A stretch of DNA of 64,000 nt from Ascaphus truei (taxonomy: Eukaryota > Chordata > Amphibia > Anura > Ascaphidae): contig WSYH01002419.1 in assembly GCA_036426205.1 (NCBI GenBank), forward strand, positions 23,502-87,501, given 5' to 3'. Below the pieces are notes generated by a model that was not told the DNA's origin, did not search any database, and saw only the letters and a list, made by a program, of their open reading frames with translations. A program made the translations under genes and the position numbers. Shown here piece by piece: positions 31,433-42,620 of this stretch; position 1 is the stretch's first letter, and every line of letters begins with the position of its first letter.

Positions 31433-32910
31433 AACCCAAAACACTCCCCTCCATCCATCCCCCTCTCATTATGGGATACCAAACCTGTAGGACCACGAAT
31501 AAGGCAGCCCCCAGATGGGATCTGGAGTCACACCTCTAGGACTGAGGCCTCTACGGCTATTAATGAGGCACCCCCTGACTATAAAGAAGGCACCTCCTAA
31601 TTGGGTTACTATCACAGGCTAAGAATACTTCTAGGGATTGGGGGGTGTACCTTGGAGTTGGACTAGTCACACCTCTAGGGCAATGAGGCATGCTGGTGCC
31701 AGACCGCTATGGCTATTAATAAGGCATAATGGAGGATGGATATACCAGCAGGAGCGTGCCCCCTCCCCCAACTGTAAATAAGGGACCTCAAATTGGCTTG
31801 GCATCACAGATTCACATCTCCTATGGGTAAGGTGTCTCGGATTTGGGACACCATCCGGAGTTGCACTTCCCAGGACAAAAAAAAAATATGCCTAAAGACT
31901 GGTACCTCTACAACCAAGAAGTTGAATTATCATCCAGACCCTATGTACACAGCGCCATTACCTGTGCACGTCTCTGAATATAACCATCTAACGAGCTGGT
32001 TTCAGCCACCTGGAGATCGGTTATCAGCTGTCAACCATGGACAATGCATGACAAAGAGATGGATCACCAGCAGTGACACATCTGTGACTATAAATGAGTC
32101 AACATGGGCATGAGTTTGTGTGACTGAAAGGCACTTAAGGACTGGGGTTACTATCTGGTTATTCTACCTGTGCTGTGGCGTGACGCACAAATATTTGTAA
32201 TTGTGGGCACACCTTTTTATGGTTGAGATATAACCTTAACGTGCACCTACAATAGTCATGTAATTGTCATAGCTGGAGCGCATTTAACTATATACAAGAC
32301 TTCCTGGGAGTTAGATTATTCCTAATTACACCTCGTACTATTTCCGATTTGGTGTAATTAGGAATTTGATGTATTTCGACATAAACAGACCATATTTGTA
32401 TTTTAATTTTTTTGTTTGGCATCCTCAATCCGGCACTTCAGTGGTTAAAGCGCAGTGGTACATAACTTTTCACGGGAGTAATACTATGAGTTGCGTACGT
32501 TTTTAGATCCTCCTTTTGACAGTCAATGTAACAAAGCACAGTACAACGGCTTTTCCTGTAACACTTGAACATCTGGCTAGCAAAGCTGTTGAACAGGAAG
32601 TTAGTGGTTAGAAAGCAGGTAATGGCGAACAACCTCTTCAGTTTACATCGCCTCTGTTACAAAGAGATGACATGCATACTTTCTTACTTATTTCAACCGG
32701 CTAAAGAAATACCCTAATTTTATTACTTTAACATTTAACCAGGTACATTACTGCCCCAGTGAGTGTGTATAGACATCCGTTTGTCAACTTATGGTATGTC
32801 CTGCAAGTGTTAAATACGATTAGGAGTTAACACAGTTTTTAGTGTCCCTGTTGTTTTTTGCCCTGTCTGCTGCCAGATGGGCCGGAAATACGTTAGATGA
32901 AAAATAAAGA
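31433..32910 (+). promoter_or_regulatory. Probable 3' UTR of the LAPTM-like gene
   Basis: The first plus-strand AATAAA after the stop is at 32903-32908, giving a possible 1.5-kb 3' UTR. There is no A-tail directly after the stop codon. No other feature is recognised; a short inverted pair (CCTAATTACACC at about 32321, GGTGTAATTAGG at about 32351) lies inside. Confidence 0.35.
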
Positions 32911-33184
32911 CCATATTGTGCAACTTCTCCCTCCTAAGTATCATCTGGTACTGGATGCATTGATTCGCCATTTTGAATTTCACTGGTATTTGGGGTGACC
33001 ATAGAGCGTGATTAGGAAAAGAATGGCAGCAGCCATTTAAAGTCCCCACAGTGACGCGTTTGTAAAACACGGCCTGTTAACAGCAATATTCCTTGTATGC
33101 AGATTGAATTGTATGTTGGCTGTGGTAATGTACCACGCTAATCAACCACTTCTTTTATAATCAAGAGGCAAGGCTGCCTTGCCT
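32911..33184. other. Unassigned sequence
   Basis: Nothing recognised. Confidence 0.3.
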
Positions 33185-33185
33185 T

Positions 33186-33282
33186 TCACTGCCCCGGTGA
33201 TTGAGCCACCTGTGCTGAAGCAAGACTATACATACCTGACCTGTTGGTGGCTCTGGAGGATTGGAGTTTGCCAGCCCTGCCC
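33186..33282. mobile_element. Palindromic hAT MITE, right half
   Basis: GTGATTGAGCCACCTGTGCT, then ACCTGACCTGTTGGTGGC and GGAGTTTGCCAGCCCTG. Confidence 0.55.
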
Positions 33283-33948
33283 TAATCTAACCCAAGGATT
33301 CAGACATGCGTGTGCAGAGATGGCAACCCCAAATCCTAATCTCAGGCTACCTACCAATCTCAAAAGTAAATACTTTGCCTTATTTATGTAACGTTTCCCA
33401 TATAAGAATCGGAGCGGCAGTCCCTGCTTCAACATCCTGTCACAAAGGTTGTAGACCTAATAGGGACAAAAAAAAAAAATCTACACTAGTGAATTGATTT
33501 TATTAAAGGTAAAAATTAAAAAAAAATGCTTTTGCCTTATTGTATGTAGGCCCACTTTAAGCATATAGCTTTATTTTGTGTAATGTTGTTGCAGAACTTT
33601 CTGGTGTAATTCGATGCATTTTTAGCTTTGTCGTGGTTACAGTAAATGGTGTTTTATTGATTTATAATTCAACGCTGAACGGCTCTGTAGCAAAAATGAT
33701 TGCAAATAAATCATCGGTGTTCATGACATACAACCCGAATTGTCCCAATGTTTGTACGTTATTGTGTGCTTTACACCAAAGAACTTTCTTCCTATAACTT
33801 CACGGTAGTAACATGTAAACCTTGCAAAATAAAATTACATTTATCATTTTCTTGTTGGCAGAAAGCGGAACACTTATTTCAACTTTACATATCAAATTAT
33901 TATGAAAGAAGTTGTGTAATCACACCTCCATTTGAAGAAAAAAAAAAC
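33283..33948. other. Unassigned AT-rich sequence
   Basis: No gene or repeat boundary is recognised; an A-run lies just before the next MITE. Confidence 0.35.
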
Positions 33949-33951
33949 TTA

Positions 33952-34184
33952 GGCCGCGCGTACGGTGACGTTGCCACTAGCGAAAGTTGTATTTCGCTTT
34001 GCGGCGCGGGCGACCAGGCCATTGATTGGTTCAGGGGCTGTCACATGAGGCGACAGACCCTTAAATCAAATATTCCCAGCTTCAAAAAAATCGTGTTTCG
34101 TTGTCGCGCTTACTACAAGCGCATGTGGTGGCGGCGACAATGCATTTGTTTTCGGGCGACGTCGCCGGCACTATAAGCGCGACC
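33952..34184. mobile_element. Harbinger-type MITE
   Basis: It begins GGCCGCGCGTACGGTGACG and ends GCACTATAAGCGCGACC. TTA precedes and TAA follows (one base differs). GCAATGCATTTGTTTT is shared with the copy at 24738-24928. Confidence 0.65.
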
Positions 34185-34356
34185 TAATGCACATGGAATT
34201 TGTTAGGTTAGGTTATCACTTAATGGTCAGGTTGAACTTTTTCCACCTCCATGATAAATATCATTGCCTTTTATGTATCAAATGATTCAGCTTTAACAGC
34301 CAGGAGACAAACTTGTGTTACAATCCTGAAAACATGTTTTCAGCTGTCATCTAGGT

Positions 34357-34499
34357 CAGGGGTAGCCAACTCCAGTCCTCAAGGGCCACCTGGTTTTGGG
34401 GTTATCCATGCTTCAGGCTGAGCCACCTGTGCTGATGCAATGATATCCTGAAAACCTGACCTGTTGGTGGCCCTTGAGGACAGAAGTTGGCCACCCCTG
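34357..34499. mobile_element. Palindromic hAT MITE, best-preserved copy
   Basis: It starts CAGGGGTAGCCAACTCCAGT and ends GAAGTTGGCCACCCCTG, so nearly the whole 143 bp folds on itself. Flanking 8-mers ATCTAGGT (34349-34356) and ACCTAGGT (34500-34507) match at 7 of 8, as expected for hAT insertion. Confidence 0.75.
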
Positions 34500-34507
34500 A
34501 CCTAGGT

Positions 34508-35394
34508 GTTAACTACTAAATGTGTTGCTGGTAATAGGCAGGAAGGTGGATGTTGCAGAAATCACAAATGAGAGAGGTACTGTACTTAGAATTTGGCTTG
34601 TATGGGAAGACACGTAATGATGGCTGGGAACTTTTTAACTCTGCAGGACAGTCACCACACGATGCAGTCGCTATAGTCAAGGTTTTTTTAAAGCGAGTTT
34701 TCCAGTGGACTCCAACCTTTGTCTATAATTGGTGATGCGGTGGACACGAGGACCTGATTTGCCACAGCACCTCAGGCACTCAAAGGGTTAAACCAGGGAT
34801 GGAAATATTGTGTGTATGGGGGGTGGGGGGGGTGATGGAGGGGAAGAGTTTGCGTGTGTCAGCTGTACAGTGCAGGTTGCCGTGACATCCACCTGCCACA
34901 TTTATCAGACTGGCTCCTACGTTTTTGTTTTATATATTTTTGCCCACCTTTGAGTTAAACCCTCCCCAGTCTCCTGTATTTCAGAGGTGCTGTGGTATAC
35001 TTCATGCTCGGGACGTCTCCAGCAGTCTGCGTAGGCCAAGTACACGCTGATACTTTCGGATCTGCCTCTTTTGTGATGTCACCAGGTACTCGGACCGTCC
35101 CAGCATCCTCTGCCTCCAATCTCTTTACCCTCTGTGTTGCACAGCTGCACCTTACTCACACACTGAACTATACGTTGTTTTTTATTGAGGATCTGCGGAG
35201 CGAGGAAGTGCCTTCTGTACAAGTCGAATTTATGCAAGTGCAGTGCCACCGCCATGTGGTATTTCTTTAAAAAAAAAGGTGCAGTTGAAACCTATCCCCA
35301 GTTTCAAATGGCAAAGCCAGTATAACCAGCCTCACACTTAGACCCAAAAGGTCAAAAGAGCTGTCTGAATAGGTTTATTGGCTATGCACGTCTT
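34508..35394. other. Unassigned sequence
   Basis: It includes a G-rich TG/GGGT run at about 34815-34850. No exon is recognised. Confidence 0.35.
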
Positions 35395-35397
35395 TAA

Positions 35398-35659
35398 GGC
35401 CGCGCTTGGTGCCGGCGATGAGACGTCGCCCGAAAACAAATGCATTTCCGCCGTGTGCGCTTACAGTAAGCGCGACGGCGACAATGCAACGTCGCAAAAA
35501 CTGGTAGGCAGCAAAATTAGATTTTTCAAGGGCTGTCGCCTCGTGACAGCCCTTGAACCAATCAAATTTCAGGAAACCCATGACGCCCGGCGAAATATAA
35601 CTTTCGCCTGTGGCGACGTCACCTGTCATGTCGCCATCGACCGCACTATAGGCGCGGCC
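35398..35659. mobile_element. Harbinger-type MITE with TAA duplication
   Basis: GGCCGCGCTTGGTGCCGGCG at the left and CGCACTATAGGCGCGGCC at the right, with TAA at 35395-35397 and 35660-35662. The interior contains the long near-palindrome AAGGGCTGTCGCC..GTGACAGCCCTT. Confidence 0.75.
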
Positions 35660-35804
35660 TAAGCCAGGCTGTGTAATGTGGCATGCAAATATGCAAATAG
35701 AAGAGCGAAATGGCAGAGCACACCCGGAAATATCCAAAAGAGAGTTTAAAAGGAAAGTGCGTTATTCATAAAAAGTTAATGATCATGGAGGGAAAAATGG
35801 CAAG

Positions 35805-35865
35805 GCATTACCCTTCCAACATGTTTTGTGCTACACAGAGCACTTTATCAAGCCTTGAAGCTCTG
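35805..35865 (-). repeat. Penelope-type fragment with a degenerate hammerhead-like core
   Basis: The minus strand reads TTGATAA, a GTGCT/AGCAC stem, then AAAAC. It resembles the CTGATGA-stem-GAAAC layout of Penelope-type ribozymes but with several core changes. Confidence 0.35.
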
Positions 35866-36330
35866 TATACTAGGTGATAGGTAAAGGCAGGGTAGCAGAT
35901 CTGTCAGACGTGCGCACAAGTGGTATTTTTATTTACGGTAAACACTGCACACCAAGCTACCCTAATACACTGCTTTTTGTTGGGTTTTCGAAACACCCGA
36001 AGATGTTTTTTTTTTTTTTTAATGGGGCAGCTGCTGGATTTGGGGGGATAACATTGTTCCTTTACATGTACAGTATTATATGTTAGAGGCACTTGTTCAG
36101 TCTTATTTAAGAATCTGGGAGAAAATCTTTGCTGGTTTGGAGGTTATAGAGCCGACAGCTAGGTCAAGACACATCCATTTTATATATTTAATAAACATAG
36201 GATAGTTCTTACCACCACATAACCTGTTCATCTTAAACACCCTGCTAGTTCTTGTTTTTAAAAGGTTATGAAACTAAAGGCGCACACGTTAATTACCGGA
36301 CGGATGTCAAAAAATGGGAAACCACCAACC

Positions 36331-36364
36331 CCCCCCCCCCCCCGTCCCCTCCCCCCCCCCCCCG
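36331..36364 (+). repeat. Poly-C runs
   Basis: Two C runs of about 15 and 13 separated by GTCCCCT-like words, giving artificial proline-rich frames. Confidence 0.85.
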
Positions 36365-36797
36365 TCCCATCCTCCCCCCAAACGACTTCACCCAGTCAGT
36401 GCCAGGAAAGGCTTACAGAAAAAGCAGAAGTTCTCATTTCATGGACAACAAGCAAAGAATTTGAGTCAAAATATAGTGTTTTAATACATTGCTTAAATAA
36501 ACACACGTTTCTTTAAAAATACCCTATTGAGTTATTGCTTTGCAAACGGAAATTGGTCAGTTAACACCTTCAGTGCTACAACATGCGAGTGATGTCAGGA
36601 TTGATATTCCAAAATGAAGCTTAAAAAAAAAAAAGAGTAAGGTCTTTTAGGTTAATACTTAAGATTTAAAAAGACAACCTGTTGCACTCAGAAAGGGCTG
36701 AAAAAATGTCTTGCTAGTTAACACTAATATGGGATGGGGGAGGAAAGGGTGTGTACCAAATTGCACTGTAGGCTCCCCAGGCAGCAATGGGTTAAGC

Positions 36798-36905
36798 CAG
36801 GGGTGCTCAACTCCAGTCCTTAAGATCTTTCGCCCCCCCCCCCCCCCCCAATAAATAAGGTTTTCAGGATATTCCAGCTTCAGCACAGGTGGATCAGGGA
36901 GGGGA
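36798..36905. mobile_element. Palindromic hAT MITE, left half
   Basis: CAGGGGTGCTCAACTCCAGT, a long C run, GGTTTTCAGGATATTCCAGC and TTCAGCACAGGTGG; the right half is missing. Confidence 0.6.
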
Positions 36906-37430
36906 CCCTTGAACATCATTGGGTTAAAGCAGTGGATATATTATTTGCATAATCTTAGTTAAGAGTTATTATGCGTGTCCATACAATATCAGCAGCCATT
37001 CCATTTGATGCCCCTGGTAGCGAGAGACGATAAAGGCACATCTGGTGATGTCATGGGTTACGAAAATTAAGGCACCGTCAGGGTCTACAGTTCCCACAAT
37101 CCTTAGCAGGAGACTATTGTGGGATTATGTGAGGTCATCTGCAGTAAAGAGGTATGAAGTTTGTAGCGATGAAACCCTAAAACGGTGTCAGCCCTATGTG
37201 ATGGGGTTTAACACTGAAACCTGCAGGGGGGGGGGGGGGAGAAAGAGGGGAGAAGAGAGAGAGGAGAGAAGCGCTTATGGTTTCTATTAGATTTTACACT
37301 GAAGTGAACGCTTTATAACAGTCAGCCAAAAGCTGCAGTTGACCCGTACATGCAAATGTCAATTTCTGTAACGGAAAGAAAAAATGTATATGGCTTATTA
37401 ACAAGGGTATGCTCTTTTTATAAACCAGTA
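36906..37430. other. Unassigned sequence
   Basis: A GA-rich stretch with 13 consecutive G lies at about 37224-37275. No exon is recognised. Confidence 0.35.
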
Positions 37431-38471
37431 CATTGCTAATTTAAATTTACACATTTATTAAAGTTACATTCTAGGTTTTAGAAAATAGTTTGTACGCGCG
37501 AGATCTAAAGGCGGTTAACCCCTGCACAGCCAATGTGTTGCTTAAAGATGCGGACACCCCCTGCTGTGCTGCATTCACCTAAAAATCACACCTCGTTACG
37601 GTTCCATCCCTCCGATTTTGTAAAGCGAGAGCGGGGAGCTGGTCGGATAAACCAAGAAAAGCCTTCGTGCCGAATGCTCCAGGACCAAAGTAAACCAATG
37701 ACAGCGAGTTGTTCAACTCTGAGGGACATCTGTTGGTGGCCCCTGTGACATCCAGGAGGTGGTCACCACCTTCGTGCTCGTTTTCTAGGGTAGATTGGGC
37801 AACCCTGATGGGATTGAACCCAAATCATGTGATCTTGTTTAGCATTGAAAGGGTTAACACAAATGACATCTTTGTGATTCATGTCACAATGGGGTTGTGT
37901 TTACAGGCTGTATATTTGGAGGTCACTCCCAGTAGCAATCCCATTGACACAAATATATAACATATTGTGGGTCTGGGTTGGAGCTCGCCAAGATTGTATA
38001 TCGTCAATTAGACATACACATACACACATTGTGTAGTCTGAAGTGTAGGGTGGACTCTACATACTCACAATAGTTACAGTCAGGTTGATTTTGACACAAT
38101 TTTCTTTTAAGAATTCCTTGGACCTCCCAGCACTGCAGCCACATGATGGCTTGAGTAGATGACATGGTCACAACTTGCCCTCCGAGGTCAGGACCTCAGA
38201 GCAGCTGACAAGCTCTCCAAGAACGTAGTGCAAAAGTGACTAATGTCCAACGGAGGTCACCAGTGTTCCATCGCATAAGTACGTCAAAAGGGCATCCTGG
38301 AGGTTGGAAACGGGCGTCAATCACCCATTGAACATCTTGCTGTCATTAGCTTACTTTAGTTCTGTACCTTCAAGTAGGTTTCAAGCATCTAATGAACCTC
38401 CACAGGAAAAGTTCTTCTGGTTTGTAGGAAGAGAGAAGCAGTGAGTGGTTAAGAATCCTTGGGTTGGGTCG
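37430..38471 (-). promoter_or_regulatory. GLTP: Probable 3' UTR of GLTP
   Basis: It follows the GLTP stop codon. A minus-strand AATAAA at 37459-37454 about 1 kb downstream is a candidate polyadenylation signal. No coding sequence is visible. Confidence 0.4.
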
Positions 38472-38654
38472 CTAAGCTTTGTAATCCAGCTCTGCGTTCA
38501 TCTTGTTGTACATTAAGTAGATTCCTTCAATCGTGAGCGTGTAATTCACCAGGAACTGCCGGATCTTCTCTAGGCACAACTCTTCCTTCACGGTCTGTCC
38601 TTTGGAGAGGGCCTTCAGGAAATCGTCTTTGTAGGGAGCAGCAATGAGTGCGGC
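38472..38654 (-). CDS. GLTP: GLTP exon 5 (C-terminal 60 residues and stop)
   Basis: The acceptor CCCGTCTAG precedes GCC at 38654. The exon encodes AALIAAPYKDDFLKALSKGQ, then the EE.CLEKIR..LVNYT segment, and ends NKMNAELDYKA with TAG at 38474-38472. The human protein ends MNAELNYKV. Confidence 0.93.
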   Translation of the reverse strand, partial: AALIAAPYKDDFLKALSKGQTVKEELCLEKIRQFLVNYTLTIEGIYLMYNKMNAELDYKA

Positions 38655-39186
38655 CTAGACGGGGAGAAAGCACAGGTTACCACTTCCCATTTACAGGAGA
38701 AATTGTGAATACAGGAATGCGGAAAATCACAATGTATCATGAATAAAAGAATAAGAGGAAAGGGCCACCATTTCCCTTCCACGAAAGGTCCCACATCAAA
38801 AACAATGGCAGTGATAATTAAGGGGACCTCTTCAGTGCATTGCTGGCTCTTAGAGCTTGAAGGGATAAATATGAGTCATGCCCTTCAATACCTGTGTTTA
38901 TTTTTTTAGTAACATAAGTTGAAGCTTAGTTCTAGTCGTTTGTTGGAAAGACGGTGGAGGGGGGAATGATTGACAGATATTGTTCAAAAGTCCCCTCATG
39001 AGAAAGAAACTCCATTGTCAAAGAAACCAAGTGACATTAGTACCGCCAGCATCTCAACGGGTGTTTAAGGGAAGCCGATTACATTGTTCAACTGTATAGA
39101 AAAGGTTGTGCGAGTCATGAGGCGAGAACCCACAGAGGCTGCAAGATCAGCTTCTTGGTTGGGTGCCGAGCCGTTGAGATACACAC
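38655..39186 (-). other. GLTP: GLTP intron 4
   Basis: GTGTGT donor at 39186 and CTAG acceptor at 38655. No repeat is recognised inside. Confidence 0.8.
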
Positions 39187-39337
39187 CTTAAATAGCTTCT
39201 GCACCACCCAGCCGTGGTACTTGCTGAGCGCAATCTCGTAAGCCTTGGTCACGTTGACCTTGATGAGGTTTGGGTTCTGTTCGTCTTTTTCTCCGTCCGC
39301 AATGCTCTGGAGCATAACCTGGATAAACTTCAGACCC
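39187..39337 (-). CDS. GLTP: GLTP exon 4
   Basis: The acceptor CCCGCAG is followed by the G that completes Arg99. The exon then encodes GLKFIQVMLQSIADGEKDEQ, the NPNLIKVNVTKAYEIAL helix and KYHGWVVQKLFK, which contains His140. It ends in phase 0 before a GTGTGT donor. Confidence 0.93.
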
Positions 39338-40068
39338 CTGCGGGATGGGACAAAAAAAAGGAGCGGTACAAGTGTGAGCCAAAAGCAAAGGATAGGTAGC
39401 AGTTTTCCATGTGGAAGTTGCACGGGTCCTGCACACTCTTCCATTAGTGGTCCACTGCCTCTACTTCAAGAAGAATTTAGAAATGTATTGGAAGTTCTTT
39501 CAATAAAGTGCGAGCCATGTCTTTCCTAGGACCAAAGTGAAAGGCAGGCAGGTCACGGATCAGGAGTCACTCACTAGGCATCAACGTAGACTTTAATGGA
39601 ATCTCATGGTTTTAAAATAAGCTTTTTTGGGGGGGAGGGTGTGGTTTCATTCAATTATTTGGTTCAGAACACGCAAGATCTCAGATTTACATTCTTGGAG
39701 GTGGTCATCCATAGTGGCAGTGAAATTTTAATAGATTAAATACAGGTCAGATACCTTTTCTTAATAAAAAAAATTATATTGATTTGCAATTCAACTCTTT
39801 CTAAAGCAAAAAAAGATATCAGTTTGAATTGTTCTTACAAAAAAGTAAAAATCAGCTACACAACCGAATACACATACCACCAGGTTATTATGGTCGTAGG
39901 AGGAGCTGCTCCTATACTACATGCTCTACGTACGGCTGTGGAATTGCCTGCAGGTGGGTTGGTATTGTGTCTTTTCTCATTTATATTGAACGTATTCACC
40001 ACGGGCTGACGCTGGCCCTTTATATGTAGCCGTCGAGTTTAGCAATATATGGTCGCGTCGAAGCTCAC
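39338..40068 (-). other. GLTP: GLTP intron 3
   Basis: GTGAGC donor at 40068. The interior is AT-rich with no named repeat. Confidence 0.8.
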
Positions 40069-40202
40069 CTCTTTAACCACATCAGCGCCAGTGTTGCCCC
40101 CACTTTCGGCCACTGTGGCCCATGCATTTCCTTCTCCCCTTCCAGAAGCATCTGCAACGTTCTGAACTTTGGGGGGTTCGTTTCGTAAACTGCACGGATT
40201 TT
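40069..40202 (-). CDS. GLTP: GLTP exon 3
   Basis: The acceptor AACGCTAG precedes AAA at 40202. The exon encodes KIRAVYETNPPKFRTLQMLL, then EGEKEMHGPQWPKVGATLAL and MWLK plus two bases of Arg99. It contains Lys55 and Trp96. GTGAGC donor. Confidence 0.93.
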
Positions 40203-41292
40203 CTAGCGTTTGAAAGAAGAAAACAAAAGTGAAGTTACACATACACAGAAGTACAAGGTTTCAAACCAGAGAGGGTCCAAGTAAGTAGAAGATAGTGAAG
40301 CCTAATTCTGTCCTTTTCCTTTTTAAAAAGTTCCTCTCCACCCATCCTAAAACTTCTTTGAACTTTTCCATGTAGGATACAGTCCCTCTGAAGATCCTTG
40401 CTGCCCGGGATAGAACATGGCGGACAGAAGCAGATGAAGCTTTCATACCAGGCTGTTGTCACTGCCCTTACTTGGGAGGGAGAGCCAATAGCCTGGGAGG
40501 AGAAAAGCAGGGTATTCTGGGAGAGGATACCTCAACCACAGTTTTCTGGATGCAGCGGCAGTCATTAAAAGGGTGTCTAGTTCTTTTAATGAGCCACTGT
40601 TTAGCTGAATATTAATTTTGAGCATTGACATATATGTCTTTAGACATGTCGTGATTAAATTAATGTATCTTAGTCCTAATTTCTAAATCTGTTTTGAGCA
40701 TAAACAGCTCTTATAAAAGAGCAGGTCATTACAAGAACTATCTGAAATATTCTCTCGCTAAACATGTACTAAGAAGATGGAATAATTGCAAGACTTAACA
40801 CATGGTTATTCTAACAAATACAAAAACATTGCAGTTATAAAAAAGGAGGGAAAAAAAAAAGAAGGAATTTTGTGGTAAATTTGGGGGGTTTCTTAGAACT
40901 TTCTGGGTATCTGTTTATTAAGTTTGTCCAGCTGGTCTCAGCTGTTTGAGGTTAGTGGCTCCTCCCTCCCATGGTTTAAGCTCGCCCTTCCCCACTTTCC
41001 AAGTAAGCAGGCTTTCTTTTCATGTAGCTGGTTGTGACAGGTTCAATGCTAGGACCATCCTGCCTCTAGTTATAGAGGTAAATAAGCATTGTAATCAGTT
41101 AGTGTTAGGACCTGTGAATTGGTCATGCCTTGATGTGGCTCGCCGGCTTATACGCTTTGGCCAAAGGGTTAGCTAAATTACCATTTTTCAAGAGATATAT
41201 AGGTATTTCACTGTGTATTTTTGTCACATTGGATGTTGCTCTGGACCTTTGTTTGTTATATATAAAAAAAAAAAAGACGACAGATTAATTAC
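40203..41292 (-). other. GLTP: GLTP intron 2
   Basis: It contains, at about 41045-41180, a dispersed repeat also found at about 52425-52510 (shared CGCTTTGGCCAAAGGGTT), and a TTTTCTGGATGCA word shared with 50808. No exon-like sequence is seen. Confidence 0.7.
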
Positions 41293-41351
41293 CGTAATAT
41301 TGCCAGATATATCTGCTTTGATTGGGGAAAAAATTGCAGGTCCAAGGAGAT
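41293..41351 (-). CDS. GLTP: GLTP exon 2 (59 bp)
   Basis: A poly-T tract and TTATAG acceptor precede AT at 41351-41350, which with the G of exon 1 makes Asp35. The exon encodes LLGPAIFSPIKADISGNIT and ends at a GTAATT donor. Asp48 and Asn52 are present. Short, so easily missed by gene finders. Confidence 0.92.
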
Positions 41352-42540
41352 CTATAAATATTTAAAAAAAAAAAAAAAAAGAGGATTAATAACCCACTTT
41401 ACAGTATACATGTTAACATTTTAGGTTGCAGTAGGTATATGGGGTTGTAAATATATATTAATACATTTGTGTGCTCATTTTTAAAATCATACAAAATCAA
41501 ATTGACACAGATCATCCTTTATTCCATATTAATGAAGATATTTCTACTTTAGAGAATAAATAAAGTTAGTTAGTGACACCACCTCTTATGCGATGAATCT
41601 GTCTCATATCAACACAGTCCTCACACAAGAGGTTGGTGCCACAAACTCTTTACAATGAAATGACACTGAATGAATGACACACACCAAGATAAAAATGCGG
41701 ACAGGTCAATTTAACACCATACCAGCCGTCTTCTCCACCAAGTCAATAAAGAGCAAGGACAGATTACTAAAATGTCAAGTGATCAACAACTGTTCAGTGT
41801 ATAAAAGGCGCAGTTACTTACCGCACTGCCAGGGCACAATGCGTATGTGTCACAAATAGCTTACAATCTACATTTGGTGCCCAAAGCACAGGGAAAGAAC
41901 TATTTTTACCAAGCCGTCCTCCATGAGACCCCTTCCAGCATTGTTCCACCCCCTTCAAAATCAATAGGAGTCTTTCAGCACTGCAAGAAGTCTTCTGGTT
42001 AAAGATTGCGTAGTTAATATGGACTAGAGTCTTGCCCAAGGTCAGAAGCAGCTGACAGTGGTCAAGTCATGAACTTTGAATCAAACTACTTTCAGCCCCG
42101 ATACTCAAGAGTTTCCTACTAAATGCGCTTTCATATTCAAATGTATTTTGAGGCCTCCTCCCTCAACCCGATTTTCAGAGACTTCAAAGTGCTGTCGATC
42201 CTATAAATTAATTAGAGAGTACACTTGGAGAACTGAGGTTTGGAATGCGATGTGCACTATAGTTTCAGGTTCAAAGAGCCTCATGTTGACCCATTACAAA
42301 AAGGTAGCACAACTTGCACTTGTTGGTTTCAGAGGCTTGTCATTATTGGCCCGTAAATAGGACTACAAATTAGACCGATACTGGCGCAAGACATACTACA
42401 TCAAGGTAGTGGGAAAGCATATTTCATAGAAAGACGTGCTAGAGCAAGAGGTCATGCTCGGAAACTTGATGGTGGGAAGCTCAGAGGAGATGCAAGGAAG
42501 TCCCCTTATGAATGGAAAGGGTGGTGGATTTGTGGAATAG
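41352..42540. other. GLTP intron 1, 3' part
   Basis: AT-rich with a poly-A (minus poly-T) tract next to the acceptor. No other recognised feature. Confidence 0.5.
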
Positions 42541-42620
42541 CCTCACACTAGGAGGTCAGAAGTTTCACAACAGATGGAAATGGGCAGACTGGATGGGCCA
42601 ATTGGGTCTCATCTGCCATA
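42541..42620 (+). repeat. Dispersed LINE/SINE 3' end
   Basis: AAATGGGCAGACTGGATGGG followed by CCAATTGGGTCTCATCTGCC is a word set I associate with a widespread amphibian non-LTR repeat 3' end. Its class is uncertain. Confidence 0.4.

Noticed and set aside
30808..31444. Minus-strand frames of 98 and 203 codons and a plus frame of 127 codons
   Set aside because: They are shadows of the GC-rich LAPTM-like exon; only the 232-codon frame shows family motifs.
41811..41830. Possible donor-like TTACTTACCGCAC as the edge of GLTP exon 2
   Set aside because: The neighbouring translation does not match GLTP; the true exon with the ADISGNIT segment is at 41351-41293.
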